Below are positions 1-8,093 of a stretch of 64,000 nt of DNA, piece after piece. The notes beneath the pieces are model-generated. The model was given only the letters and a program-made list of their open reading frames with translations. It had not been told where the DNA came from and did no database searches. Made by a program: the position numbers and the translations under genes. Source of the stretch: an uncultured Planctomycetaceae bacterium (GTDB lineage: Bacteria; Planctomycetota; Planctomycetia; Gemmatales; Gemmataceae); the NCBI GenBank assembly GCA_937888715.1, contig CALARU010000312.1, forward strand, positions 1-64,000. Direction: 5' to 3'. The stretch's first letter is position 1. Each line of letters starts with the position of its first letter.

Positions 1-1
1 T

Positions 2-2632
2 AACCGGAGGAATGGGTATAGGCAGTTTTTTAAACAGCCTCAAAACATCTTTGATTATTGGGAAGCAATCACCTTTGAAATAGAGGTGGGCAAGTACGAT
101 TTTGCTGCGCGATACCTTCACGACCTTACCGAGAAAAAATACGCAGACGCTGAACTTTCTAGCTTGGTTGATAAAGTCACCTTGAATGCAATTTTCAAAC
201 TCAGGCTTGTTCCTGTCTGGTCGAAAGATAAAATCTTAAATGATCAGGCCAAAAAGGAAGCAGATGATTTGATTCAAATGGCGGGCGCAGCTTCCCTCAA
301 AAAGCTTCAAGACCCCGAAAGAATTGCAAAACTTATCCAGCAACTACAGGGTAATCCTGAAGAGAGAGCGTTTGCTTTTAAAGAACTTTATCGAAGTGGA
401 GCTTACTCGGTTCCTTTTCTAATTGCAGACTTGGCAAAGCAAACCATCATTGAAAAGACATACATTCTTGATGCATTAAAAAGACTCGGATCTGAAGTTG
501 AAGCGCCGATGATTGCGGCTCTTGAAGGAATGCCCGTATCTGCCCAAGTGGATTTGATCGATGTGTTGGTGGCCCGTGGCGCAATTCAAGCTGTTCCGGA
601 ATTGTGGTTTGTTTCCAGTGATCCTCGAAGGTCTGAAGGGCTTAAAAATAAAGCCAAGCTTGCTATTTCTAAATTGACTAATTTGGAGCTTGGAGCTCTT
701 CCTGAAGCTAGAAAAGAGCTTCTCTTGCTTGCAGAGAATTACTACAAAGGTAAAGTTCATTTCCCTGATCCTGCACGGGTTCAAATCTGGCGCTGGGATG
801 GCATGATGGTGGTTTCAGGATGGCCCGAACTTCCTACCGTTGATGTTAAAAAAGCTAATTCCTATTACGCTGCCCGTTACAGTTCGATGGCGTTGATCTT
901 AAATCCAACCGATAAAGATACCCAAATCCTTCAGCTTCTTAATACCCTCCATGGGCATCTCGAAAAAACCGATGTCAGGCTTCCTTTAATTCGTTCTAAT
1001 CCAGATTTGCATATTCTGCTTAACACTGTTGATGCAGATTTGCTCCTTGCTATTTTGGATCGGGCTTTAAGGGAAAAACAAACGGGGGTAGTGCTTGCGG
1101 TTACTCGTGCATTAGGAGATATGGCTGAATTACGAGCCGCTATGCCCAAAGGCAACAGGGTTGCGCCTCTTACTCAGGCTTTGAATTATGGTGACCGCAG
1201 GGTTGAAATGGCTGCCGCTCTTGCTCTTCTTAATATTCCCAATTCGCAAATATCCAAGGCGAGTGCTGAGGTGGTTGAAGTTTTGGCACGAGCGCTTCGT
1301 GCTGAACCCATGGTTATGAACAAGCCCAGAGTTTTGGTTGCTGTTGGGAATGAAGATTGGCGTCATAAGGTTGTTGGAGTTATGCGGGATGCGGGTGCTG
1401 ATCCAATTCTTACATCTAATGGCATGGAGACAATTCGCAGATTGGAAAAGGCTGCAGATATTGATGCGGTTTTTATTGAATCCACTTTGCCTGATCCTGG
1501 AATCCACTATTTATTAGCAAGCATCAAAGCGGAGTCTTATGCTGCGCATGTTCCAATTTTTCTTGCTGCAGTGCCTGAAGGCAACCTTGCCAAGGATCTG
1601 GTGGATCGATACCGCAAAGCAAGTAGCAGGCTGAAACAAATTGATGAGATTGTAGCAGAGTATAAGAAAGATCGCGAAGCCATCGAGATCAATCAACGAG
1701 ATACGGTTAAAAAGACCAATGAGCGATTTGAAAGAGAATTAAAAGAGGTTCGAAAAAAACGGAATGAATCTGATATTGAAGCGACTGAAAAACAGTTGGC
1801 GGAAACGCTGTCAGTGATTAATGATGGGCATCTGCAAGAAATCAAGGATCTGAACTTTAAGTACAAGGGCATTCAAAAAACTTTGATCGATGAAAAAGAC
1901 CTGAGGAAGATTTTAGTTGCGGTTGGGGATGAATATGAAGTTGAAGTGGGAAAAAGAGTAGAAGCACTTAAAAAACATTTTAAGAAGCAGGATAACATTC
2001 GGGTTGTTTCGACGGGGCATTTTTCTGATAGCAAAGCAATTCAGCGTGATATTCAACTTGTGTTTGCAGAGATAGGGGCGCCCGCCCTTTCAGAAGAAGA
2101 GCGAAAAAACTACGCTGAAGCTGCTGTGTTCTGGCTTGCTAAAATCGCTAAGGGCGAATTGCCAGGGTACGATGCTAGGCCTGCAACTGTTGCATTGCTC
2201 TCCGCACTTACCCCAGGGCGCCTTAGCGATCAAGGTATGATTTTTTTGGCGGAAGCTCTTGGTAATCTAGCACTCGGAAGAGTTCAACCAGAACTTGCAG
2301 CTATTGTGATGGATGCGAAAAGAATTCCACCTGTTAGAATTGCAGCGGCTCAAGCTTTGATTAAACATATTCAGCGAAACGGGACCCTTATGTCGCTTGA
2401 AGAAGTTACGGTTTTAGAACGATCTTGCTTGCAGCCAGCGGGCGAACCCGAGTTGGTATTCTTTTTTTCAAGCCTTGTTGGAGCGTTGAAACCTGGTCCT
2501 GTAACCACTGGGAAAAGGCTGCTGGATTTTCCCGGCCCTGTTCCTGGTTTTGCTCCCCCCATGCCCAAACCTATGAATGAAGAAAAACCCAAACCACCTG
2601 CCAAGGTGGAAGAAAAGAATAACGATCAGTAA
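2..2632 (+). CDS. HEAT-repeat protein with pseudo-receiver domain (5' partial)
   Basis: The reading frame is open from base 2, so the gene starts before the window; the GTG at 86 is probably internal. The text just before it (YWEAITFEIE) reads as normal protein continuing into the GTG-encoded part. Numbered from the GTG, residues 80-400 look like HEAT/armadillo-type helical repeats. Residues about 412-505 resemble a response-regulator receiver (beta strand RVLVAVGNED, then VFIESTLPD), where the phospho-acceptor Asp is replaced by Glu and the acidic pair is Asn-Glu. A charged coiled coil follows at about 510-600. The C-terminal part is helical again and ends in a Pro/Lys tail. It is probably a cytoplasmic scaffold; no enzymatic motif is seen. 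The HDAC-family gene follows 6 bases later, so the two are likely co-transcribed. Function unknown. Confidence 0.85.
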   Translation, partial: NRRNGYRQFFKQPQNIFDYWEAITFEIEVGKYDFAARYLHDLTEKKYADAELSSLVDKVTLNAIFKLRLVPVWSKDKILNDQAKKEADDLIQMAGAASLKKLQDPERIAKLIQQLQGNPEERAFAFKELYRSGAYSVPFLIADLAKQTIIEKTYILDALKRLGSEVEAPMIAALEGMPVSAQVDLIDVLVARGAIQAVPELWFVSSDPRRSEGLKNKAKLAISKLTNLELGALPEARKELLLLAENYYKGKVHFPDPARVQIWRWDGMMVVSGWPELPTVDVKKANSYYAARYSSMALILNPTDKDTQILQLLNTLHGHLEKTDVRLPLIRSNPDLHILLNTVDADLLLAILDRALREKQTGVVLAVTRALGDMAELRAAMPKGNRVAPLTQALNYGDRRVEMAAALALLNIPNSQISKASAEVVEVLARALRAEPMVMNKPRVLVAVGNEDWRHKVVGVMRDAGADPILTSNGMETIRRLEKAADIDAVFIESTLPDPGIHYLLASIKAESYAAHVPIFLAAVPEGNLAKDLVDRYRKASSRLKQIDEIVAEYKKDREAIEINQRDTVKKTNERFERELKEVRKKRNESDIEATEKQLAETLSVINDGHLQEIKDLNFKYKGIQKTLIDEKDLRKILVAVGDEYEVEVGKRVEALKKHFKKQDNIRVVSTGHFSDSKAIQRDIQLVFAEIGAPALSEEERKNYAEAAVFWLAKIAKGELPGYDARPATVALLSALTPGRLSDQGMIFLAEALGNLALGRVQPELAAIVMDAKRIPPVRIAAAQALIKHIQRNGTLMSLEEVTVLERSCLQPAGEPELVFFFSSLVGALKPGPVTTGKRLLDFPGPVPGFAPPMPKPMNEEKPKPPAKVEEKNNDQ

Positions 2633-2638
2633 ATTATA

Positions 2639-3577
2639 ATGACACTCCTGCTACGATCTGCTGAATTTCTGAAGCATAAAACTGGCAAGCATCCAGAGAG
2701 CCCCGATCGCCTAGTTGCTATTGAATCCATGCTTAAAAAATCAGGCCTTGGGTTGAAGTGTGATTCGGTTGCTTGGGATGCATTAAATGAAAAAGAATTA
2801 TCGCAGCTTCATGGCCCCAAGCAGGTTGAGCAAATAAGGCAGATAGCAGCGCATGGCGGTGGAAAAGCCGACCCTGATACCGTGGTGTGTCCGGATTCTT
2901 TCAAGGTTTCTTTGTTTGCTGCGGGCGCCTGCGTCAAAGCTGTTGATCAAGTGTTGACAGGTAAACAGCAAAATGCTTTATGCTTGGTCCGCCCACCTGG
3001 GCATCATGCCAATGCTATCAAGAGTATGGGTTTTTGTTTGTTTAATAATGTGGCTTTGGCTGCCAAGCGAGCACTTTCTGTTCATAAATTAAACAAAGTT
3101 TTGATTCTTGATTGGGATGTGCACCATGGTAATGGCACTCAAGATATCTTTTATGAAGATCCGCAAGTTTTCTTTTTGAGTATTCACCGATATGGGAATG
3201 GTTTTTACCCGGGCACTGGTGCGGCTTCGGAAACAGGGGCTTTAAAGGGGCTAGGTACAAATCTAAATGTTCCACTTTCCTATGGGATTTCACGAAAAGA
3301 ATATCTTGCAGCATGGGAAAAAGGACTTCAAAAAGCTTTTGAATTCAAACCTGAGTTGGTGATTTTAAGTGCAGGGTTTGATGCAGATCATAGGGATCCT
3401 GTGGGGGATTTGGGGTTGGAACCTGAAGACTTTGGTGCCATGACCAAGGTGTTGCAATCGCTTGCAAACTCTTGTTGCAAGGGGAAGATTGTTTCCTGCC
3501 TCGAGGGCGGTTACAGCATGGAAGGCTTAAGCGAAGGGGTCAAAGAGCATTTGGGCGGACTATTGGCAAAGAATTAG
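2639..3577 (+). CDS. Histone deacetylase family protein (class II-like / acetoin-utilization type)
   Basis: A zinc amidohydrolase of the arginase/deacetylase superfamily. In bacteria these remove acetyl groups from small amines, polyamines or acetyl-lysine. The 312 aa match a single-domain enzyme. The key features are present: RPPGHHA with the catalytic His pair at 122-123, DWDVHHGNGTQ with Asp158/160 and His162, the metal Asp in GFDADHRDP near 248, and EGGY with the transition-state Tyr292. The N-terminal HPESPDR is typical of the class II-like branch. The gene starts 6 bases after the HEAT protein and has no clear Shine-Dalgarno, which suggests translational coupling. The substrate cannot be told from sequence. 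Confidence 0.93.
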   Translation: MTLLLRSAEFLKHKTGKHPESPDRLVAIESMLKKSGLGLKCDSVAWDALNEKELSQLHGPKQVEQIRQIAAHGGGKADPDTVVCPDSFKVSLFAAGACVKAVDQVLTGKQQNALCLVRPPGHHANAIKSMGFCLFNNVALAAKRALSVHKLNKVLILDWDVHHGNGTQDIFYEDPQVFFLSIHRYGNGFYPGTGAASETGALKGLGTNLNVPLSYGISRKEYLAAWEKGLQKAFEFKPELVILSAGFDADHRDPVGDLGLEPEDFGAMTKVLQSLANSCCKGKIVSCLEGGYSMEGLSEGVKEHLGGLLAKN

Positions 3578-3668
3578 TCACAGTGCCCGACCTGTCATCA
3601 TATTTTCTTAAGTAAAAGAAGTCGAAGAAATGTTTGACTGCGTATTATCGCAATCAAGAATAATACTC

Positions 3669-3674
3669 TATAAT
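3669..3674 (+). promoter_or_regulatory. Perfect -10 hexamer directly before the FwdD-like ORF
   Basis: TATAAT lies so that its usual start site, about 7 bases downstream, falls on the A of the ATG at 3681. No Shine-Dalgarno lies between. A convincing -35 at 17-18 bp spacing is not seen (TTATCG at best). A leaderless transcript is an inference. Confidence 0.4.
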
Positions 3675-3680
3675 ACCCAG

Positions 3681-4052
3681 ATGAATAAAAACCAAGAAGA
3701 ACTGTTTATTCTGATTTCTGGTCGAAGCACCAGGCAGGGTACTTCCATGAATGAAAGTAAATTCAGCAAGGAGTATCTTGAGGAAACGGGCGTGGTTCAA
3801 ATTTGCCCCGAAGATTTGACCAGACTTGGTTTGGCGGCTGGTGATCTCGTATGTATCCGATCGGAACAACGATCTATTGAAATCCCCTGTGTTGCTGCCA
3901 AGGAAAAAGAACTCCCTTCTGGGTTACTGTTCATGGCATATGGTGATTGGTCGAGTCGCCTGATGGGTTCAGATACACACGGTACAGGCATGCCTAATAG
4001 CAAGGGCACAGATGTTTATCTTTCCAAGGTTTGTGCCATTAAAAAAGATTGA
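3681..4052 (+). CDS. Molybdopterin dinucleotide-binding protein, formylmethanofuran dehydrogenase subunit D-like
   Basis: A small stand-alone version of the molydopterin-dinucleotide-binding barrel that is fused to, or accompanies, the B subunit of formylmethanofuran dehydrogenase. The frame is open from 3630, but the ATG at 3681 is chosen because family homology begins with the FILISGRSTRQG segment just after it (G-R-x3-Q-G is the family signature). The C-terminal part carries the family's late signature: MAYGDWSS, then DTHGTGMPNSKGTDV. Length is 123 aa, normal for FwdD/FmdD. It is followed 21 bases later by fhcB, and the three C1 genes run in one direction. The protein is expected to bind the cofactor together with FhcB. 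Confidence 0.85.
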   Translation: MNKNQEELFILISGRSTRQGTSMNESKFSKEYLEETGVVQICPEDLTRLGLAAGDLVCIRSEQRSIEIPCVAAKEKELPSGLLFMAYGDWSSRLMGSDTHGTGMPNSKGTDVYLSKVCAIKKD

Positions 4053-4073
4053 TGACCCTGAGGGGGTTTTAAT

Positions 4074-5393
4074 ATGCAAAATGAATTAAAAGTAGTATCG
4101 AATGCGACCTGCACTTTTTGTGGATGCGTTTGCGATGATATCGAATTAACGGTCGAAGGAAACCACATAACTAAAGCGAAGAATGCGTGTGTTTTGGGGA
4201 AGGCTTGGTTTTTAAATCATCAGGCGGGGGAGGGGCCGGTTGCCCGCATTCGGGGTAAAGAAGCTACGGTTGAAGAAGCAGTTGAGGAAGCTGCCCGCAT
4301 TTTGGTCGATGCAAAATTCCCTATTATTTACGGGCTTTCTGATACCACCTGCGAGGCACAACGCGTTACTGTTGCCATCGCTGATTGGGTCGGGGCTTCT
4401 ATTGATACCACTACTTCGGTTTGTCATGGTCCCTCTGGAATGGCATTTCAAGGGGTGGGCGAAATCACATGTTCTTTAGGAGAGGTTCGCAATCGCGCAG
4501 ACCTCGTGATTTTTTGGGGATCCAATCCTGCAGAGTCGCATCCCAGACATTGGGGCAGGTATTCTACCATGCCCAAGGGGCTGTTTGTTCCCAATGGTCG
4601 AAAAGATCGCACTGTGGTTTTGGTGGATGTGCGCAGGACAAAAAGTGCGCCAGCAGCGGATATCTTTCTTCAAATTAAGCCTCGAAAAGATTTTGAAGTG
4701 CTTTGGATGCTTAGGGCCTTGGTTAAGGGGTTAACCATCAATGAAGCTGATTTGATTGATACCGGGGTGACTCTTGAGCAGTTGCAAAACCTTGTAGACA
4801 GAATGAAGGCGTGTAAGTTTGGTGTTCTCTTCTTTGGCATGGGGCTTTCCATGACTCGAGGGAAGCATCTTAATGTTGAAGCTGCCCTGGCATTAGCAAG
4901 AGACCTAAACGCTTTCACTAGATTTTATGCCAACCCCATGCGTGGGCATGGCAATGTTACCGGTGCGGATAATGTGGTTAGCTGGCAAACTGGCTATCCC
5001 TTTGGTGTAAACCTTGGTAGGGGCTACCCGCGTTTTAATCCGGGCGAGTTCACCACTACTGATACCTTAGCCAGGAAAGAAGCTGATGCTGCAATGATTA
5101 TCGCATCGGATCCCATGGGGAATTTCTCGCAGGCTGCGCGTGAGCATTTAGCGTCTATTCCTTTTATAGCTCTTGATACCAAAGAAACTTCCACCACCCG
5201 TGCTGCTGCTGTTGCTTTCACTACTGCAACTTATGGGATTAATGTTCCCGGAACCGTTTATCGCATGGATGATGTTCCTATTCCGTTGCGTCCTGCGTTT
5301 GAATCTCCCTATCCAAGCGATGAGAAAATATTGCGTGCCTTGGAAAAGAAGGTTCTTCACTTGTTGCAGGCGAAACTTCAAGCTTCCAACTAA
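4074..5393 (+). CDS. fhcB: Formylmethanofuran dehydrogenase subunit B (FhcB/FwdB)
   Basis: Molybdopterin-oxidoreductase-fold subunit of the formylmethanofuran dehydrogenase / formyltransferase-hydrolase complex of H4MPT-dependent C1 metabolism. Near the N-terminus, Cys13-x2-Cys16-x3-Cys20 and Cys39 can hold a 4Fe-4S cluster. SVCHGPSG contains Cys117, which aligns with the Mo/W-ligating Cys of archaeal FwdB. At 439 aa it is normal for the family. A GAGGG Shine-Dalgarno lies about 8 bases before the ATG. In methylotrophic bacteria the homologous subunit may have lost its redox role; here the cluster cysteines and the metal-ligand Cys are all kept, so an active metal site is possible. It sits between the FwdD-like gene and fhcA. 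Confidence 0.95.
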   Translation: MQNELKVVSNATCTFCGCVCDDIELTVEGNHITKAKNACVLGKAWFLNHQAGEGPVARIRGKEATVEEAVEEAARILVDAKFPIIYGLSDTTCEAQRVTVAIADWVGASIDTTTSVCHGPSGMAFQGVGEITCSLGEVRNRADLVIFWGSNPAESHPRHWGRYSTMPKGLFVPNGRKDRTVVLVDVRRTKSAPAADIFLQIKPRKDFEVLWMLRALVKGLTINEADLIDTGVTLEQLQNLVDRMKACKFGVLFFGMGLSMTRGKHLNVEAALALARDLNAFTRFYANPMRGHGNVTGADNVVSWQTGYPFGVNLGRGYPRFNPGEFTTTDTLARKEADAAMIIASDPMGNFSQAAREHLASIPFIALDTKETSTTRAAAVAFTTATYGINVPGTVYRMDDVPIPLRPAFESPYPSDEKILRALEKKVLHLLQAKLQASN

Positions 5394-5434
5394 ATTTGAT
5401 TTTAAATAATGACTTTTCAAGCAGGTGCATCTCG

Positions 5435-7096
5435 ATGGCGATCATAAGAATTAAGGGCGGAAAAATTTACGACCCAACCCATGGTATCAACGGCGAAGTC
5501 CGAGATATCTGGATCAAAGATGGCAAAATTATTGCACCCCCCATTGAAGCTGATATTCTTCCTGAAAAAGTTATCGACGCCACGGGCAGGATTATTATGC
5601 CAGGCGGCGTTGATATGCATTGTCATATTGCAGGGCCTAAGGTTAATCTTGCCAGAAAAATGCGCCCAGAAGATAAACGCTATGCCCCTCATGTTTCAAG
5701 AACTGCTTTAACCAGATCCGGAACCATTGGCAGCGTGCCCAGCACCTTTGCTACTGGGTACCTTTATGCGGGCCTAGGATACACTACCGCTTTCGATGCT
5801 GCGGTTCCCCCGCTAAGTGCAAGGCATGCGCATGAAGAGCTTCAAGATACCCCCATCATTGACAAAGGTTTTTTCTTGCTGATGGGTAATAATCATTATG
5901 CCTTAGAGCAGATTGCCAAAAAAGACAACGAAAAACTTAATAGTTTCTCTGCATGGTTGCTCGAATCTGCGAAAGGCTATGCAATTAAATTGGTGAACCC
6001 AGGTGGAGTTGAAGTTTGGAAAAGTGGTGGTGCCAACATTAGCGAAATTGATCAGGATATCGGCCACTTTAACTGTACCCCGAGGCAAATTATTCAGGGT
6101 TTATCTCAGACAGCGATGGATCTCGGTCTACCTCATCCCGTTCATATTCATTGCAACAATCTTGGTATTCCAGGGAATTGGCGAACCACCCAAGCCACTA
6201 TGGATGCTTTGGAAGGCCGTAGGGCTCACCTCACCCATATTCAATTTCACAGTTATGGTGGCGAACCCGATGATCAGGGTAAGTTCTGTTCCAAGGTTCA
6301 AGACCTTGCGGAGTTTGTAAACTCTCACCCTGAAGTTACTGTTGATGTTGGGCAGGTATTGTTTGGCGAAACCACCTCCATGACTGGCGATGGCCCATTG
6401 GGGTATTACCTCCATAAAGTCACTGGAAAAAAATGGACGAGTGCTGATACCGAAATGGAAGCAGGGTGTGGCATCGTGCCCATGGTCTATAAGGAAAAAA
6501 GCTTTGTCAACGCTTTGCAATGGGCTATCGGTTTGGAATGGTACCTTCTGGTTAAAGATCCATGGCAGATAGCAATGAGTACGGATCATCCGAATGGCGG
6601 GTCGTTTTTAGCATATCCGGAAATTATCCAATTGTTGATGGATCGAACTTACAGGCAAGAAATTTTAAAGAGGGTTCACCCTAGGGTTTTGGAGCGCAGT
6701 TGCTTAAAAGATTTGGATCGAGAGTACACGCTTAATGAAATCGCGATCATTACTCGTGCTGGGCCTGCACGCATGCTGGGCCTTAAAAACAAGGGTCATC
6801 TTGGCGTGGGGGCGGATGCAGATATCACCATCTATAACGAAAGCACCAATATTCTTGCCATGTTTGAGCTTCCCTTCATGGTTTTAAAATATGGTAAAGT
6901 AGTTGTCGAGAAGAGTGAAATAAGGCTTCAAGTTCCAGGCAATACGCTGCATGTTTCCCCTTCTTTTGACCCAGGGCTGGTAGGTGACATTAGGAAATGG
7001 TTTGAATCTTATTACACCATCCAGTTTGAGAATTATCCAGTTACGGATGAATATCTTTCCGGTGGTGGTACCATGATTCCTTGCAACAAAAAATAA
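5435..7096 (+). CDS. fhcA: Formylmethanofuran dehydrogenase subunit A (FhcA/FwdA amidohydrolase)
   Basis: Dinuclear-metal amidohydrolase subunit that interconverts formylmethanofuran and formate. The ATG at 5435 is chosen over the frame's earlier start because the family begins with IRIKGGKIYDP. A GCAGGTG element lies about 8 bases upstream. Visible features are the first metal motif VDMHCHIAGP (His62, His64), a candidate carboxylated Lys at about 185 (GYAIKLVNPGG), HPVHIHCNN, and STDHPNGGSF near the C-terminal metal site. At 553 aa it is normal for the family. The gap to fhcB is 41 bases. FhcC and FhcD, which complete the bacterial complex, are not in the window and must lie elsewhere if the pathway works. 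Confidence 0.95.
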   Translation: MAIIRIKGGKIYDPTHGINGEVRDIWIKDGKIIAPPIEADILPEKVIDATGRIIMPGGVDMHCHIAGPKVNLARKMRPEDKRYAPHVSRTALTRSGTIGSVPSTFATGYLYAGLGYTTAFDAAVPPLSARHAHEELQDTPIIDKGFFLLMGNNHYALEQIAKKDNEKLNSFSAWLLESAKGYAIKLVNPGGVEVWKSGGANISEIDQDIGHFNCTPRQIIQGLSQTAMDLGLPHPVHIHCNNLGIPGNWRTTQATMDALEGRRAHLTHIQFHSYGGEPDDQGKFCSKVQDLAEFVNSHPEVTVDVGQVLFGETTSMTGDGPLGYYLHKVTGKKWTSADTEMEAGCGIVPMVYKEKSFVNALQWAIGLEWYLLVKDPWQIAMSTDHPNGGSFLAYPEIIQLLMDRTYRQEILKRVHPRVLERSCLKDLDREYTLNEIAIITRAGPARMLGLKNKGHLGVGADADITIYNESTNILAMFELPFMVLKYGKVVVEKSEIRLQVPGNTLHVSPSFDPGLVGDIRKWFESYYTIQFENYPVTDEYLSGGGTMIPCNKK

Positions 7097-7115
7097 TGTT
7101 CAACTTGGGATTACG

Positions 7116-7463
7116 ATGAAACTTATACTTGCAATTATTCAGCCTTCAAGGCTTGAAGCTGTTAAAGAAGCGCTTAATAAAGTTGAGGTTTTTCGCCTAA
7201 CCATAGTTGATGTTCAGGGGTTTGGCAGACAAAAAGGCCACACCGAAGTTTATCGAGGCCATGAACTTACGGTTCAGCTATTGCGCAAGGTGCAATTGCA
7301 AATCGCAGTTAACGAAGATTTTGTCGAACCTACCGTGAATGCCATTATGGAGGCAGGAAGAACTGGCCCAGAAGGGCGCATCGGGGATGGGAAAATTTTT
7401 ATCCTACCTCTCGAAGATTGCTTGCGAATTCGCACGGGCGAGCGAGGCCCTGAAGCTATTTAA
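7116..7463 (+). CDS. P-II nitrogen regulatory protein, T-loop Tyr replaced
   Basis: A 115-aa PII signal protein that binds 2-oxoglutarate and ATP/ADP and controls partner proteins. Family motifs are present: KGHTEVYRG in the T-loop, IGDGKIFILP in the B-loop and RIRTGERG at the C-terminus. Position 51, the Tyr that is uridylylated in GlnB/GlnK, is Leu (YRGHEL), so regulation by a GlnD-type uridylyltransferase is unlikely. A short insertion (GPEGR) precedes the B-loop. It follows fhcA by 19 bases with no ammonium transporter or glutamine synthetase nearby. Co-transcription suggests a link to C1 or carbon status, but this is inferred only. The stop codon lies inside the first copy of a 15-bp tandem repeat. 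Confidence 0.93.
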   Translation: MKLILAIIQPSRLEAVKEALNKVEVFRLTIVDVQGFGRQKGHTEVYRGHELTVQLLRKVQLQIAVNEDFVEPTVNAIMEAGRTGPEGRIGDGKIFILPLEDCLRIRTGERGPEAI

Positions 7464-7512
7464 GGATGAGCTATTTAAGGATGAGCTATTTAAGGATGAG
7501 CTATTTAAGGAT
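7455..7512 (+). repeat. 15-bp tandem repeat, nearly 4 copies, between PII and NUDIX genes
   Basis: GCTATTTAAGGATGA is repeated exactly at 7455, 7470 and 7485, with a partial fourth copy from 7500. The first copy contains the PII stop codon. Each unit carries a Shine-Dalgarno-like TAAGGA, and the last one sits 9 bases before the NUDIX ATG. Copy-number changes would be multiples of five codons and would not disturb the PII stop. Confidence 0.95.
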
Positions 7513-7520
7513 CTTCCAGA

Positions 7521-8093
7521 ATGAAAATAAACAAGATTCGCAAGCTGACTAAACAGAAATGGCTCAATTTGTTCGTTGCAGAATACACCCATGATCAGCA
7601 TCAGGGAAAATGGATTTATGCATCGCGTAAACTCAAGCAATATTCTAAAGACGATGCTTCAGAGGCAGTGATCATCGTTCCTGTTTTAAAACAAAAAGGA
7701 AAACCAAACAAGTTGATAGCAATCAAGGAGTTCCGTGTACCACTAGGGTGTTATACCTATGGCTTTCCCGCAGGGTTAGTCGATCCCGGTGAAACGGTTG
7801 AAGCTACTATCATGCGTGAAATGATCGAGGAAACCGGCTACGAAGTTTCCAAAATAAACAAGGTGACCAAACCTCTGCATTCTTCCATGGGCTTGACGGA
7901 TGAAGCTATCACGATGGCTTATGTTGATGTGCGGGCAAACCAAGGAGCCAAGCCTGAACCGGGCGAAGATATCGAGGTATTGTTGCTTGATTTTGATGCA
8001 GCATGCGAATTGTGCGATAATCATGATCTCCCGATTGATGCAAAAATGTGGGCTACACTTTATATGTTTCAGCGTTTGGGGAAAATCGAATAA
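7521..8093 (+). CDS. NUDIX hydrolase, ADP-ribose pyrophosphatase type
   Basis: Hydrolyses a nucleoside diphosphate linked to another moiety, probably ADP-ribose or an ADP-sugar. The complete Nudix box G-x5-E-x7-R-E-x2-E-E-x-G is present: Gly85, Glu91, Arg99-Glu100, Glu103-Glu104, Gly106. GFPAGLVDPGE and the upstream IAIKEFRVPLG are typical of the ADPR-ase branch. Length 190 aa. The last TAAGGA of the tandem repeat serves as ribosome-binding site. The stop codon overlaps the next start as TAATG, showing tight coupling to the mini-receiver gene. Confidence 0.93.
   Translation: MKINKIRKLTKQKWLNLFVAEYTHDQHQGKWIYASRKLKQYSKDDASEAVIIVPVLKQKGKPNKLIAIKEFRVPLGCYTYGFPAGLVDPGETVEATIMREMIEETGYEVSKINKVTKPLHSSMGLTDEAITMAYVDVRANQGAKPEPGEDIEVLLLDFDAACELCDNHDLPIDAKMWATLYMFQRLGKIE

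Noticed and set aside
7455-7512. CRISPR-like array
   Set aside because: The units are contiguous with no spacers and no cas genes are present.
7339-7524. Short open frame ending in FKDEL repeats across PII and the tandem repeat
   Set aside because: It overlaps PII in another frame and its repeats simply translate the 15-bp tandem repeat.
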